A DNA stretch of 64,000 bases from Bog-159 sp035541265 (GTDB lineage: Bacteria; Acidobacteriota; Terriglobia; Bryobacterales; Bryobacteraceae). The notes below the pieces were generated by a model, which saw only the letters and a list, made by a program, of their open reading frames with translations, ran no database searches and was not told the DNA's origin. The position numbers and the translations under genes are program-made. Positions 40,069 through 49,850 of the stretch are shown piece after piece (position 1 is the first letter of the stretch; each line of letters starts with the position of its first letter). The stretch lies in NCBI GenBank assembly GCA_035541265.1, contig DATKNQ010000141.1:1-64000 (forward strand), read 5' to 3'.

Positions 40069-40572
40069 ATGTCATTAAGCCAATCCGTATTACCCGAATT
40101 CGACCGCGAGATGTCGAGCACCCGCAAGACTCTCGAACGCCTGCCGGACGACAAGTTCGGCTGGAAACCGCACGAGAAATCGATGCCACTGGGGCGCCTG
40201 GGCTCCCATCTGGCGGAACTGTGCGGGTGGATCAAGACCACGCTCGAGACCGAATCGCTCGATTTCATGCCGCCGGGCGCTCCGCCCTATCAGCCCGTCA
40301 CGGCGCCGTCACGAGCCGCGGTACTGGAGATGTTCGATCAGAACGTGGCGGACGCGCGGGCCGCGATTTCGGCTGCCAGCGACGAGCAATGGCTGGTCCC
40401 GTGGAGCCTGCTGGCCGGCGGGAAAACGATCTTCACCATGCCCCGCATCGCGGTACTGCGCGGCATGGTGATGAATCACGTGATCCACCATCGCGGCCAA
40501 CTGACTGTTTATTTACGATTGAATGACATTCCGGTGCCGGCGCTGTACGGGCCATCGGCGGATGAAAGCTGA
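40069..40572 (+). CDS. DinB-family protein
   Basis: A 167-residue four-helix-bundle protein. The metal-binding His triad of the family is visible in LGRLGSHLAELCGW and MNHVIHHRGQLTVYLR. Some members are bacillithiol-dependent transferases, but most have no known reaction. Its start has GGAG-type sequence upstream. Confidence 0.86.
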   Translation: MSLSQSVLPEFDREMSSTRKTLERLPDDKFGWKPHEKSMPLGRLGSHLAELCGWIKTTLETESLDFMPPGAPPYQPVTAPSRAAVLEMFDQNVADARAAISAASDEQWLVPWSLLAGGKTIFTMPRIAVLRGMVMNHVIHHRGQLTVYLRLNDIPVPALYGPSADES

Positions 40573-40610
40573 CCGGCGCTTTTACAAATTTCTCACATAT
40601 GCATAACCTG

Positions 40611-40629
40611 CCCGGAGGCGATCTCCGGG
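40611..40629 (+). promoter_or_regulatory. Hairpin in the leader of the following secreted-protein gene
   Basis: CCCGGAG (40611-40617) pairs with CTCCGGG (40623-40629), 13 bases before the ATG at 40643, after an AT-rich stretch that may hold the promoter. It could end the DinB transcript or affect translation. Confidence 0.4.
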
Positions 40630-40642
40630 TAGGTTGATCTCC

Positions 40643-41764
40643 ATGCGCATACTTTTGCTCCCCACTGCAATGTTGTTCTCGGCGTTTGCCGCCTTCGCCC
40701 AGACTGGTCCCGGACCGGTCGTGGTCCACACAAAGTTCGGCGGCCAGATTTTCGGCTTCGATATCGATCAGAACGGCACCGAGGGTGTGCTGAGCGAATC
40801 GAAGACGTTGGTCAACGGCACGATCCTGGCTGCTGTTGAGACTTTCGATCAGACCACGGGCGAAATTCTCGACGTAGTGGCGTCCACCGATACGCAAGAC
40901 GACTTCGTGACCATGGGTGTAGTTGGCAATAGCGTGGGATTGGTGGAGCACGAGCATGTGACGGGCATTTACGTTTCCTCGCGCACATTCAAGACGATCA
41001 ATCCGCTGAGCGCCAACAAGCTGACGGGTACCTGGACGCCGCCGATCGGGCCGCAGAATATCATCATGCCGGGCGGAGTGAGTCGCAACCAGGGAGTGCC
41101 GAAGGTGGCCGTGTTCGCCTATGACAATAGCGGCAACTTCATGCCTCTGGTGTTCTCCGCGAACGTGGCGGCGAATACCTTCGGGCCGGTGGTGGCGATC
41201 ACCGATTCACTCGATTTCGGCAGCGTGCCGCCGCCGATCGCCTACAACAGCAAAACCAACCAGGCGTTTCTGGGTGGCGGGGACGGATGCTTCGGCTGCT
41301 TTCCGGTGATCGGCGTGGCAAATCTCACGCCGGGCAGCTTCACCTCGTTTAGGGGCATCGGCTTCGGCTTCGTCAACGGCATTGCCGTGGACCCGGCGGA
41401 CGACATCCTGTGCACAGACACGGAGGATGACGCGGGCGTGGAGTTCTACGATCTGGCGACGCATACCGCATCTAAAGTAACCCTGCCGGGATCGGGGGGC
41501 CAGCAGATTTTCAGCGGCGCGGACGTGGAGTTCGATAGCGTGAATAACCTGTTCCTGGTGGCGCAGCCGGTTTCCAGTTCTTCCGCAAGCGGTAGCACGA
41601 TCTATGTGTACGACACGAAGGGCAACGTGCAGGAGACGCTTAACGGGTTCACTTTTTCGAATGCCTCCACGGTGGTGGCGATGCACATCGCGCTCCATCC
41701 CGCCAATCGTAGCGGGTACGTGGATGGTCCGGGAACGGGCGAGCTGCAGTCGTTCACTTACTAA
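40643..41764 (+). CDS. Secreted hypothetical protein, probable beta-propeller
   Basis: A 373-residue protein with a clear signal peptide (about 1-19). Repeated beta-strand pairs such as NQAFLGGGDGC, FVNGIAVDPADDILCTDTED and ADVEFDSVNNLFLVAQPVS suggest a propeller of lactonase/NHL type. No catalytic residues are obvious. Two Cys of FGCF and DGCF may pair. Confidence 0.65.
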   Translation: MRILLLPTAMLFSAFAAFAQTGPGPVVVHTKFGGQIFGFDIDQNGTEGVLSESKTLVNGTILAAVETFDQTTGEILDVVASTDTQDDFVTMGVVGNSVGLVEHEHVTGIYVSSRTFKTINPLSANKLTGTWTPPIGPQNIIMPGGVSRNQGVPKVAVFAYDNSGNFMPLVFSANVAANTFGPVVAITDSLDFGSVPPPIAYNSKTNQAFLGGGDGCFGCFPVIGVANLTPGSFTSFRGIGFGFVNGIAVDPADDILCTDTEDDAGVEFYDLATHTASKVTLPGSGGQQIFSGADVEFDSVNNLFLVAQPVSSSSASGSTIYVYDTKGNVQETLNGFTFSNASTVVAMHIALHPANRSGYVDGPGTGELQSFTY

Positions 41765-41934
41765 GGCGGCGGATCGCCCGCACATATACCGGAATTGGCA
41801 CCAGGATCGGTCGGGCGAACCGGGAGTCAGCCCGGATAACAGGCCTCTATAACCGCCGGGACGATGAAGTCTCGCCTAACGGTTGCAAAGTATTGCATGA
41901 TTAAAGGCCGTCTGCAGCGACGCCGAATTCTTAG

Positions 41935-42132
41935 TCACCACCAAGTTACGGGGTAACAGTTAGATTTGCCGGAGGCTTCGAAGAACGGTATGTTGTTTCG
42001 CAGCCACTCCCATGAGGACTTGTCGTCAATATAGTTGACGGTGCGCTCCGCGTCGTTGCGATTGAAGGCCTGGATGTAGTGCCGGAAGGACTCCGGATTA
42101 AGCACGGCGGCGCCCTCGTGCCTTGGGTTACC
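41935..42132 (-). pseudogene. Fragment of an MGH1-like glycoside hydrolase gene
   Basis: A stop-to-stop frame of 65 codons reads AVLNPESFRHYIQAFNRND, then VNYIDDKSSWEWLRNNIPFF. This resembles the N-terminal region of the trehalase/MGH1-like glycosidases of Bacteroidetes and Acidobacteria, where 'F-N-x-x-D' and 'W-x-W-x-x-x-N-I-P-x-F' are conserved. It lacks both ends of the gene, so it is a relic. It lies directly before the GH127 gene on the opposite strand. Confidence 0.55.
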
Positions 42133-42149
42133 TTAAGGAATGAACTGAC

Positions 42150-44615
42150 ATGAGACACTCCCCAAGATGGTTTGCCGGCGCGGCCGCGATGCTGTTTCTA
42201 GCGAGCGCGCCAGGATGGCAAAGGCAATCCCCGGGTGACGGCCGGACCAGTGCCGCGCACGACTATCCCATCCGGCCCGTGCCTTTCACCGCGGTCCATT
42301 TAACCGACGTGTTCTGGGCGCCCCGCATCGAGACCAACCGCAAGGTAACCATCCCGTTCGCGTTCTCGATGTGTGAGGAAACCGGGCGGGTGGCCAACTT
42401 CGTGCACGCCGCCGAAGCGTTGCGAGGCCAGATCGGCGCCAAGGACCGCATGATCCCGCCTTATCCTTTCGATGACACTGACATCTATAAGGTCATCGAA
42501 GGCGCCTCATATACGCTGAGCGTGAAGCCCGACCCCAAGCTGCAGTCGTATATCGATGGCTTGATCGAGAAGATCGGCGCGGCGCAGGAGAAGGACGGCT
42601 ATCTGTACACGGCCCGCACCATCGATCCCGCGCACCCGCACCCGTGGGCCGGCGCGCATCGCTGGGACAACGTCGAGGTGCTCAGCCACGAGCTATACGA
42701 TCTGGGCCACCTCTACGAGGCCGCGGTCGCGTATTACCAGGCCACCGGCAAGCGCAGCCTGCTGAACATCGCGCTGAAGAGCGCGAACCTTTTGTGCGGC
42801 ACTTTCGGTCCAGGCAAGAGAACCATCTGGCCGGGTCATCAGATCGTCGAGATGGGGTTAGTAAAGCTCTACCGTGTAACCGGCGACGAACGCTATTTGA
42901 AATTAGCGAAGTTCATGCTCGACTCGCGCGGGCCGGGCGGTTCCTCATACAATCAGGCTAACCTGAGAGTGATCGACCAGACCGAAGCCGTGGGTCACGC
43001 TGTCCGCGCCACTTACATGTACTCCGGCATGGCCGACGTGGCCGCCATGACCGGCGACGCGGCCTACGTGCACGCCATCGACGCGATTTGGGAGAACGTG
43101 GCCGGCAAGAAACTTTACATAACCGGCGGCATCGGAGCTACCGGCAATGGAGAAGCATTCGGCGCTAATTACGAGTTGCCGAATCTGACTGCTTACAATG
43201 AGACTTGCGCGTCGGTCGGCAACGATTTCTGGAACGAGCGGCTCTTCCTGCTGCATGGCGACGCCAAGTACATCGACGTGATGGAGCGCACGCTGTACAA
43301 CGGACTTGTCTCCGGCGTGTCGCTCGACGGTAAGTCATTCTTCTATCAGAACCCGCTCGAATCGAACGGCAGAAAGGGACGCAGCCCGTGGTTCGGCGTG
43401 GCTTGCTGCCCGGGTAACATCACGCGCTTCATGGCTTCCGTCCCCGGCTATGTTTATGCGCACGCAGGCGAGACAATTTACGTGAACCTGTTCACGGCGG
43501 GGAACGCGCAGATTCCTCTCGGCCCGCGCACCGTGAAATTTGTCCAGCAGACGCGCTACCCGTGGGACGGCAATGTGAAGATCGCTGTCGATCCCGGCAA
43601 GCCCGCTGTCTTTTCGATCAAGGTCCGCATTCCCGGTTGGGCGCGTGGCGAGGTGGTGCCGAGCGATCTGTATCACTTTGTAGACAATGCGCATGAGCCC
43701 GTCAGGCTGCGCGTGAATGGCCGGGATGTGCCCTTCCGCCTGGACGAAGGATACGTGACGTTGCATCGTGAGTGGAAGGCCGGAGATACAATCGATCTCG
43801 ACCTGCCGATGCCCGTGCGCCGCATCGCCGCCAATAACCTGGTGGGCGCCGACCGCGGGCGCGTGGCTCTCGAACGCGGTCCGATTGTCTATGCCGTAGA
43901 AGGCATCGACAGCCCGACCCATAAGGTCCGCAACCTGCTGCTGCCTCCGGATGCGAAGGTCACCGCCGAGTTCCGGCCCGACCTGCTGAACGGCGTGGAG
44001 GTGCTGCAAGCGGGCGCCGTGTCGCTGGCTTACGACGCGCATGGGAAAGTGGTCCGAACCGCGGTTAGGTTCACCGCGATTCCGTATTATGCGTGGGCCA
44101 ACCGCGGCCGTGACGAGATGCTGGTCTGGATCCCGGCGCGCGAATCCGCGGCGAAACCGGCGCCGTGGCCGACCCTCGCCATGACCAGCAAGGTCAGCGC
44201 ATCGAACAGCGGCAAGGTCAGCGGGGAGGGCATGGCGAGACTCCCTCAGGCGGTGAACGACGGCGACGAGCCTTCCTCTTCGAGCGATCCGGCATCTTAC
44301 TTCGACTGGTGGCCGGAGAAAGGCAAGACCGAGTGGATCGAATACGACTTCCCGAAAACCTCGACGGTATCGCGCGTGAAGGTCTATTGGTTCGACGATA
44401 CCGGGCGCGGCGATGTGCGTGTGCCGGCATCCTGGCGCGTGTTATACAAAGACGCCGACGCATGGAAGCCCGTGGATAGCGCCGGCCGTTGGGGCGTCGA
44501 GAAAGATAAGTACAACGCAGTTACTTTCAAGGCCGTCACTACCGGCGCGCTGCGCCTGCAGGTGACTATGCAACCCGACGCTTCCGCCGGTGTGCAGAAG
44601 TGGAAGGTTGAATAG
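42150..44615 (+). CDS. GH127 beta-L-arabinofuranosidase-like enzyme
   Basis: An 821-residue secreted hydrolase with a signal peptide (about 1-22). The (alpha/alpha)6 barrel holds the zinc/cysteine active site: EAFGANYELPN and YNETCASVGND supply the Glu and first Cys, and GVACCPGNITRF the vicinal Cys pair, of which one acts as nucleophile in the family. Beta-sandwich domains follow (from about 450). The C-terminal 120 residues (SSDPASYFDWWPEKGKTEW onwards) form a discoidin/F5-8-like sugar-binding module. It probably removes L-arabinose from plant glycans. Confidence 0.9.
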   Translation: MRHSPRWFAGAAAMLFLASAPGWQRQSPGDGRTSAAHDYPIRPVPFTAVHLTDVFWAPRIETNRKVTIPFAFSMCEETGRVANFVHAAEALRGQIGAKDRMIPPYPFDDTDIYKVIEGASYTLSVKPDPKLQSYIDGLIEKIGAAQEKDGYLYTARTIDPAHPHPWAGAHRWDNVEVLSHELYDLGHLYEAAVAYYQATGKRSLLNIALKSANLLCGTFGPGKRTIWPGHQIVEMGLVKLYRVTGDERYLKLAKFMLDSRGPGGSSYNQANLRVIDQTEAVGHAVRATYMYSGMADVAAMTGDAAYVHAIDAIWENVAGKKLYITGGIGATGNGEAFGANYELPNLTAYNETCASVGNDFWNERLFLLHGDAKYIDVMERTLYNGLVSGVSLDGKSFFYQNPLESNGRKGRSPWFGVACCPGNITRFMASVPGYVYAHAGETIYVNLFTAGNAQIPLGPRTVKFVQQTRYPWDGNVKIAVDPGKPAVFSIKVRIPGWARGEVVPSDLYHFVDNAHEPVRLRVNGRDVPFRLDEGYVTLHREWKAGDTIDLDLPMPVRRIAANNLVGADRGRVALERGPIVYAVEGIDSPTHKVRNLLLPPDAKVTAEFRPDLLNGVEVLQAGAVSLAYDAHGKVVRTAVRFTAIPYYAWANRGRDEMLVWIPARESAAKPAPWPTLAMTSKVSASNSGKVSGEGMARLPQAVNDGDEPSSSSDPASYFDWWPEKGKTEWIEYDFPKTSTVSRVKVYWFDDTGRGDVRVPASWRVLYKDADAWKPVDSAGRWGVEKDKYNAVTFKAVTTGALRLQVTMQPDASAGVQKWKVE

Positions 44616-44720
44616 CGATCCTTATTTCGCGAGTTAACTTTGGCAGGGCGTAAACGGTCGTGCCAGCCAAGTAATTTGGCGCCGGTTCGGCTTCCCGCAA
44701 TTTCAATTACAATCGCTAGC

Positions 44721-45932
44721 ATGTTGCGTTCGCAGAGCCTGCGCGCCCGATTTGGGGCCATCGCGGGCGTCCTTATTTCCCTGCTGCCGGCCGCCGCCGG
44801 GGCTGCCTCCCTCGACGCCGAACGTCTCAAACTGATCCCGGCGCGGATGCAGGAATTCGTAGACAACGGTTCCATCTCGGGGGCCGTGTGGCTGATTGCC
44901 TATCGCGGGCAGGTGGTGGCTCTGGATGCGGCCGGATTCGCCGGCATCGAGCATCGCAAGCCGATGCGCGCCGACTCGATTGTGCAGATCATGTCACAAA
45001 CAAAATCGTTCACCGGCGTTGCGGCCATGATGCTGGTGGAGGAGGGCAAGCTCGATCTGACGCGTCCCGTGCGCGACTATCTACCCGAGTTCCAGGGTCA
45101 GCTCGTCGAGGAGAAACACGCGGATGGCTCGCGTTCCACGCACCTGCCCGAACATCCCATGACGGTCTGGCAGTTGATGAGTCACACGTCGGGCTTCGAT
45201 TTTCTCCCCCCGAGCGGCCCGCTGAGCCGCATCAACTTCACGCTGAACGCCACGCTGGCCGACGCCGTGCACGGCTATGCCCGCGAGCATCTGATTGCCG
45301 AGCCGGGCACCCAATACCATTACAGCAACATGGGGATCGCGACCCTGGGCCGGATCGTTGAAGTCTTGTCCGGCCAGGACTACGCGCAATTCGTCGAGCG
45401 GCGCATCCTGACGCCGCTGGGCATGACAGACAGCTTCTTCTATCCGCCGCCCGATAAACGCGGCCGCATCGCGATGGTCTACCAGCACGAGAACGGCAAA
45501 CTGGTGCTGTCGCGGGAGCGCGCGCAGGCCGGCGATCCGGCCTTGTACCGCGCCGGCGCGAAATATCCGGGGCCCGAGCTGGGACTTTACTCGACCGCCA
45601 CGGACTTATTCCACTTCTACCAGATGCTGGCGAACGGCGGCACTTACAACGGGCGGCGCTATCTCTCGCCGCAATCGGTAGCGGCGATGACGGAAGATCA
45701 CACGCCGGAGCATTCCGGCTACGGGCTGACGTTGAGCGTCGCGGGCAAGCCGGGCGCGCTGCTCCACCTGCTTTCACCGGGTACGTTCGGCCACGGCGGC
45801 GCCTTCGGCACCGACGGGCTGGTGGATCCCGCGCACGGGCTGGTCATGATCTTCCTGCCGCAGATGAATGATGGAACGGCGGGTCCGGCGGGCCATGCGG
45901 TCGTACAGATTGCGGAGTCGGCGGTGGAATGA
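44721..45932 (+). CDS. Serine beta-lactamase-like hydrolase
   Basis: The ATG at 44721, just after TACAAT, gives 403 residues with a signal peptide (about 1-28). The class C/PBP fold has the nucleophile motif S-Q-T-K in VQIMSQTKSFTGVAAM, the Y-x-N motif in QYHYSNMGIATL, and H-G-G near FGHGGAFGTDG. Members are esterases, D-aminopeptidases or penicillin-recognising proteins. The role here is unknown. Confidence 0.88.
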   Translation: MLRSQSLRARFGAIAGVLISLLPAAAGAASLDAERLKLIPARMQEFVDNGSISGAVWLIAYRGQVVALDAAGFAGIEHRKPMRADSIVQIMSQTKSFTGVAAMMLVEEGKLDLTRPVRDYLPEFQGQLVEEKHADGSRSTHLPEHPMTVWQLMSHTSGFDFLPPSGPLSRINFTLNATLADAVHGYAREHLIAEPGTQYHYSNMGIATLGRIVEVLSGQDYAQFVERRILTPLGMTDSFFYPPPDKRGRIAMVYQHENGKLVLSRERAQAGDPALYRAGAKYPGPELGLYSTATDLFHFYQMLANGGTYNGRRYLSPQSVAAMTEDHTPEHSGYGLTLSVAGKPGALLHLLSPGTFGHGGAFGTDGLVDPAHGLVMIFLPQMNDGTAGPAGHAVVQIAESAVE

Positions 45933-46009
45933 GATGACGGACAAAAAGGAACCGAAGGAGCCGAGGATTTCGTCGCTCTCATCCAGGCGCTCAGGAAGCA
46001 GGGCTGAAA

Positions 46010-46156
46010 TCAGGCTACAGCCTGGAGACCGTTCTTCGCCACCAACGATAGCAGTTTCAGAGAAGCACCCTGTGGGCGCTTCTCTCCGCGTTCCCACTGG
46101 CTCACGAGGCCGGTGGTCACATTGAGATAGCGGGCGAACACGGCTTGACTGGCTGA
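46010..46156 (-). pseudogene. Relic of a YiaG/HigA-like HTH antitoxin
   Basis: A 48-codon frame reads SQAVFARYLNVTTGLVSQWE, RGEKRPQGASLKLL and SLVAKNGLQAVA then stop. This is the C-terminal helix-turn-helix half of XRE-type antitoxins (COG2944). An in-frame stop and no start lie just before it. No toxin is recognisable beside it. Confidence 0.7.
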
Positions 46157-46160
46157 TCAT

Positions 46161-46182
46161 GGTCGCATTTGGTAGCGCGACG
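46161..46182. repeat. 22-bp repeat, copy 1
   Basis: GGTCGCATT followed by TGGTAGCGCGACG recurs with one change (T to C) at 50076-50097. The two copies bracket the tricorn-like gene at about 3.9 kb distance. Confidence 0.6.
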
Positions 46183-46451
46183 CTCCGCCGGGCAGCTCCG
46201 ATTGGGACCTATCGTTTATCGTTCCTAAATCATTTCGGTACCTGTTACAGTGAAGACGTTTTTGCGGAATCTAGTTGGTCATTGGGACAGGACGGGGACG
46301 GCGGAAGAAAACCGTTTGGGGAGCTGGATAGGGGCGCCGGCCAATGAGGCGCGGAATTCCAACCTTGCCGGCAAAACCTCCAGCACCGGGTGTATACTCG
46401 ACCCCAGTTCCCAAAATGGAAGAAGACCGTCTATTCCGCAGGAGGTGTCAT
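46183..46451. other. Upstream region of the tricorn-like gene
   Basis: Gene-free except for the leader of the next gene. GGAGG (46441-46445) decides its start. TGTATACT near 46391 may serve as -10. Confidence 0.4.
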
Positions 46452-49400
46452 TTGCCGCGAACTTACCTTCCTTTGCTCTCGCTGAGCGCGCTTTTGCTGG
46501 CACCGTTGATGTGGAGCGATAGCCTTGCCGACATCCGGCCTGACAAGCCGCTGCTGCTGCGGCACCCGACGATCAGCCGCACGCAAGTCGTCTTCAGCTT
46601 CGCGGGCGACCTGTGGAGCGTCAGCCGCGACGGCGGATCGGCCATCCGCCTCACCACCGGAGCGGGCGTGGAAACGGATCCGATCTTCTCTCCGGATGGC
46701 TCGCAGATCGCCTTCACCGGCGAGTATGACGGCAACGTGGACGTGTTCGTCATGCCCGCGGCGGGGGGAACGCCCAAGCGGCTCACCTATCATCCCGCCG
46801 CGGATCGCGCCATCGGTTGGACGCCGGACGGCAAGAATGTCCTGTTCGCCTCTAACCGCAGCAGCTATTCGGGTTTCAGCCGCCTATTCACGGTTCCGGT
46901 GGAAGGCGGGTTTGAAACTCAACTTCCGCTCGATCGCGCCGTCGCGGGGGCGTATTCGCCGGACGCGGCCAAGCTCGCATATGTGCCGATCGACCAATGG
47001 CAGCGGGCCTGGAAGCGCTATCGCGGCGGCCAGACGACGCCAGTTTGGATCGCCACCCTGAGCGATTCGAGCATCGTCAAGATTCCGCGCGAGAATTCGA
47101 ACGACTTCGACCCCATGTGGGTCGGCGACACGGTCTATTTCCTCTCGGACCGCAAGGGCCCAGTCTCGCTGTTCGCTTACGACACGAAGTCGAAGCAAGT
47201 CACCGAAGCCGTCAAGAACGACGGCCTGGATTTCAAGTCCGCTTCGGCCGGAGGCGGCGCCATCGCCATCGAGCAGTTCGGCGCGCTGGTGGTGTACGAT
47301 CTCAAGACGCGCAAGACGCACGCGGTGAAAGTGCAATTGAGCGGCGATCTGGCCGAAATCCGGCCGCATTTCCGCAAGATTCAGGTCAACGAAATCCGCT
47401 CGGCGGGGATTTCGCCCACCGGCATGCGAGCCGTATTGGCAGCGCACGGCGAGATCTTCACGGTACCGGCGGAGAAGGGAGACATCCGCAATCTGACCAA
47501 AACCAGCGCCGTGGAGGAGCGCGATCCCGCATGGTCGCCGGACGGCAAATCGATCGCCTACTTCTCCGATGCCTCCGGCGAATACGAACTCGAAGTCCGC
47601 GACCAGAGCGGGCGCGGCGAACCCAAGCGCATCAGCCTGGGAAAGCCGATGTTCCCCTATTCGCCGCGCTGGTCGCCCGACAGCAAGAAAATTGCCTACA
47701 CCGACCAGCAACTGAACGTCTGCTACATCGACCTCGACAAGCCCACGCCGGTCAAGATCGACACCGACCTTTACGCCGGGCCGGTGTCGCTCGAGCCGGC
47801 CTGGTCGCCGGACAGCAAATGGATCGCTTATACCCGCAAGCTCAAAAGCCAACTGCACGCGGTGTTTGTGTATTCGCTCGAGCAGGGCAAGAGCTTCCAG
47901 ATTACCGACGGTATGAGCGACTCCGCCCACGCCGCGTTCGACAAAGACGGCAAGTATCTCTACTTCACCGCCAGCACCGACGCCGCGCTGAGCACGGGCT
48001 GGCTCGATATGTCGAGCCTTCAGCGCCCGGTAACCGCCAGCGTCTACCTGGTGGTGCTCTCGAAGGACGAAGCGTCGCCCCTGGCGCCAGAAAGCGACGA
48101 GGAAAAGCCGGCCGGCGAAGCCAAGAAAGACGACGCTGACAAAGGCGGCGGCGCAAAGGAGGATACGGCGAAGAAAGACGATTCCGGAAAGAAGGAGGAA
48201 GCGGGGAAAAAGCCGGAACCCAAGAAAGAGGTCACGGTGAAGATCGATTTCGACAAAATCGATCAGCGTATACTGGCCCTGCCTTTACCCGCGCGCAATT
48301 ACGTTTCATTGGCCGCGGGAAAGACGGGCGTGATTTTCCTGCAGGAAGCGCCGGAGGTGGCATCCCTCACCGGTCCCGGCGAAGGCCGCACGCTGGTGAT
48401 GTTCGATTTGAAGACACGCAAGACGGAGCGGATTCGGGAGGATATCCGCGGATTCGCTCTGTCTTTTGATGGTGAAAAGATGCTGTACCGGCAAGGGCAG
48501 CAATTCTTCATCGCCGGGGCAGGAAAAGGGCCCTCGGGACCCGCCGCAGGTTCGGGTTCGGGAGAATCGGGCAGCGGGTCCGGCGGGGCGCTGAAACTGG
48601 ACACCATGGAAGGCTATGTGGATCCGCGCGCCGAATGGGAGCACATGTACCACCAGGCGTGGCGCGATGAGCGCGACTTCTTTTACGATCCCGGCCTGCA
48701 CGGCGTGAACCGCGAACTCTTCGAGGCCAAGTACGCACCCTACCTTGCCAATCTCTCGAGCCGCGACGACCTGAACTATCTGTTCGAGGAGATGCTGGGC
48801 GAGATGACGGTCGGGCACATGTTCGTCGGAGGCGGCGACCGGCCCGAGGTGAAACGCGTTCCCGGCGGTCTGCTGGGCGCCGATTACACCGTCGAAAACG
48901 GCCGCTATCGTTTCGCGCGCGTCTACAGCGGTGAAAATTGGAATCCCAGTTTGAAAGCGCCCCTGACGCAACCCGGCGTCAACGTAGTAGCCGGCGAATA
49001 TCTGCTGGCCGTGGAGGGCCGCGATGTTCGTCCGCCGGCCAACGTCTACAGTTTCTTTGAAGAGACGGCGGGCAAAGCGATCGTGATACGCGTAGGCCCG
49101 GACGCATCCGGCGCGAACGCGCGCGATGTGACGGTTGTTCCGGTGGCCAGCGAGAACGCGCTGCGCAATTTCGCCTGGATCGAGGACAACCGCCGCAAAG
49201 TGGATCACCTCAGCGGGGGGCGCGTCGCCTACGTCTATTTGCCCAACACCGCGGGCAGCGGTTACCTGAACTTCAACCGCTATTTCTTCAGCCAGGTGGG
49301 CAAGGAAGGGGTCATCATCGATGAGCGTTTCAATGGCGGCGGCGACATCGCCGACTATGTTATCGATTATTTGCGCCGTCCCATAATGGGCCGATTCACG

Positions 49401-49850
49401 ATGCGCTACGGTGAAGACATCACCGTGCCCATGGAAGGAATCTTCGGCGCCAAGGTGATGATCATCAACGAAATGGCGGGTTCGGGCGGCGACGCCATGC
49501 CGTGGCTATTCCACAAATCCGGCATTGGTCCGCTGGTGGGCATGCGCACCTGGGGCGGGCTGGTGGGGCATTACACCAGCGCCGGCGACTTCATCGATGG
49601 CGGCAACGTGGGCATGCCGGATCTCGGCTTTTACAACCTGGAAGGACAATGGGACGTGGAAAACCATGGTGTCTCGCCCGACTATGAGGTAGAGATGGAT
49701 CCCAAGCTGGTGCGCGAGGGCCACGATCCCCAACTCGAAAAAGCGGTCGCGGTTGCGCTCGGCCGGCTCAGCAATAACCCCGTGAATTACGGCAAGCGAC
49801 CGGCATATCCGGACTATCACAGGGGCCAGAAGAGCACGCAGCAACCCTGA
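46452..49850 (+). CDS. Tricorn-like S41 protease with WD40-type propellers
   Basis: GGAGG lies six bases before a TTG at 46452, which starts 1132 residues with a clear signal peptide (MPRTYLPLLSLSALLLAPL). Two propellers of PD40/TolB type follow (about 40-330 and 340-560), with repeats such as DPAWSPDGKSIAYFSDASG. A Lys/Glu/Asp-rich linker lies near 570-625. Then come the core domain, a PDZ-like domain (about 820-900) and an S41 domain, whose nucleophile elbow reads NEMAGSGGDAMPW. Tricorn degrades oligopeptides; the exported form would work in the periplasm. An ATG at 46416 is a weaker start. Confidence 0.88.
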   Translation: MPRTYLPLLSLSALLLAPLMWSDSLADIRPDKPLLLRHPTISRTQVVFSFAGDLWSVSRDGGSAIRLTTGAGVETDPIFSPDGSQIAFTGEYDGNVDVFVMPAAGGTPKRLTYHPAADRAIGWTPDGKNVLFASNRSSYSGFSRLFTVPVEGGFETQLPLDRAVAGAYSPDAAKLAYVPIDQWQRAWKRYRGGQTTPVWIATLSDSSIVKIPRENSNDFDPMWVGDTVYFLSDRKGPVSLFAYDTKSKQVTEAVKNDGLDFKSASAGGGAIAIEQFGALVVYDLKTRKTHAVKVQLSGDLAEIRPHFRKIQVNEIRSAGISPTGMRAVLAAHGEIFTVPAEKGDIRNLTKTSAVEERDPAWSPDGKSIAYFSDASGEYELEVRDQSGRGEPKRISLGKPMFPYSPRWSPDSKKIAYTDQQLNVCYIDLDKPTPVKIDTDLYAGPVSLEPAWSPDSKWIAYTRKLKSQLHAVFVYSLEQGKSFQITDGMSDSAHAAFDKDGKYLYFTASTDAALSTGWLDMSSLQRPVTASVYLVVLSKDEASPLAPESDEEKPAGEAKKDDADKGGGAKEDTAKKDDSGKKEEAGKKPEPKKEVTVKIDFDKIDQRILALPLPARNYVSLAAGKTGVIFLQEAPEVASLTGPGEGRTLVMFDLKTRKTERIREDIRGFALSFDGEKMLYRQGQQFFIAGAGKGPSGPAAGSGSGESGSGSGGALKLDTMEGYVDPRAEWEHMYHQAWRDERDFFYDPGLHGVNRELFEAKYAPYLANLSSRDDLNYLFEEMLGEMTVGHMFVGGGDRPEVKRVPGGLLGADYTVENGRYRFARVYSGENWNPSLKAPLTQPGVNVVAGEYLLAVEGRDVRPPANVYSFFEETAGKAIVIRVGPDASGANARDVTVVPVASENALRNFAWIEDNRRKVDHLSGGRVAYVYLPNTAGSGYLNFNRYFFSQVGKEGVIIDERFNGGGDIADYVIDYLRRPIMGRFTMRYGEDITVPMEGIFGAKVMIINEMAGSGGDAMPWLFHKSGIGPLVGMRTWGGLVGHYTSAGDFIDGGNVGMPDLGFYNLEGQWDVENHGVSPDYEVEMDPKLVREGHDPQLEKAVAVALGRLSNNPVNYGKRPAYPDYHRGQKSTQQP

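Noticed and set aside
48306..49208. 300-codon frame opposite the tricorn-like gene
   Set aside because: Shadow; the + frame has propeller, PDZ and S41 motifs throughout.
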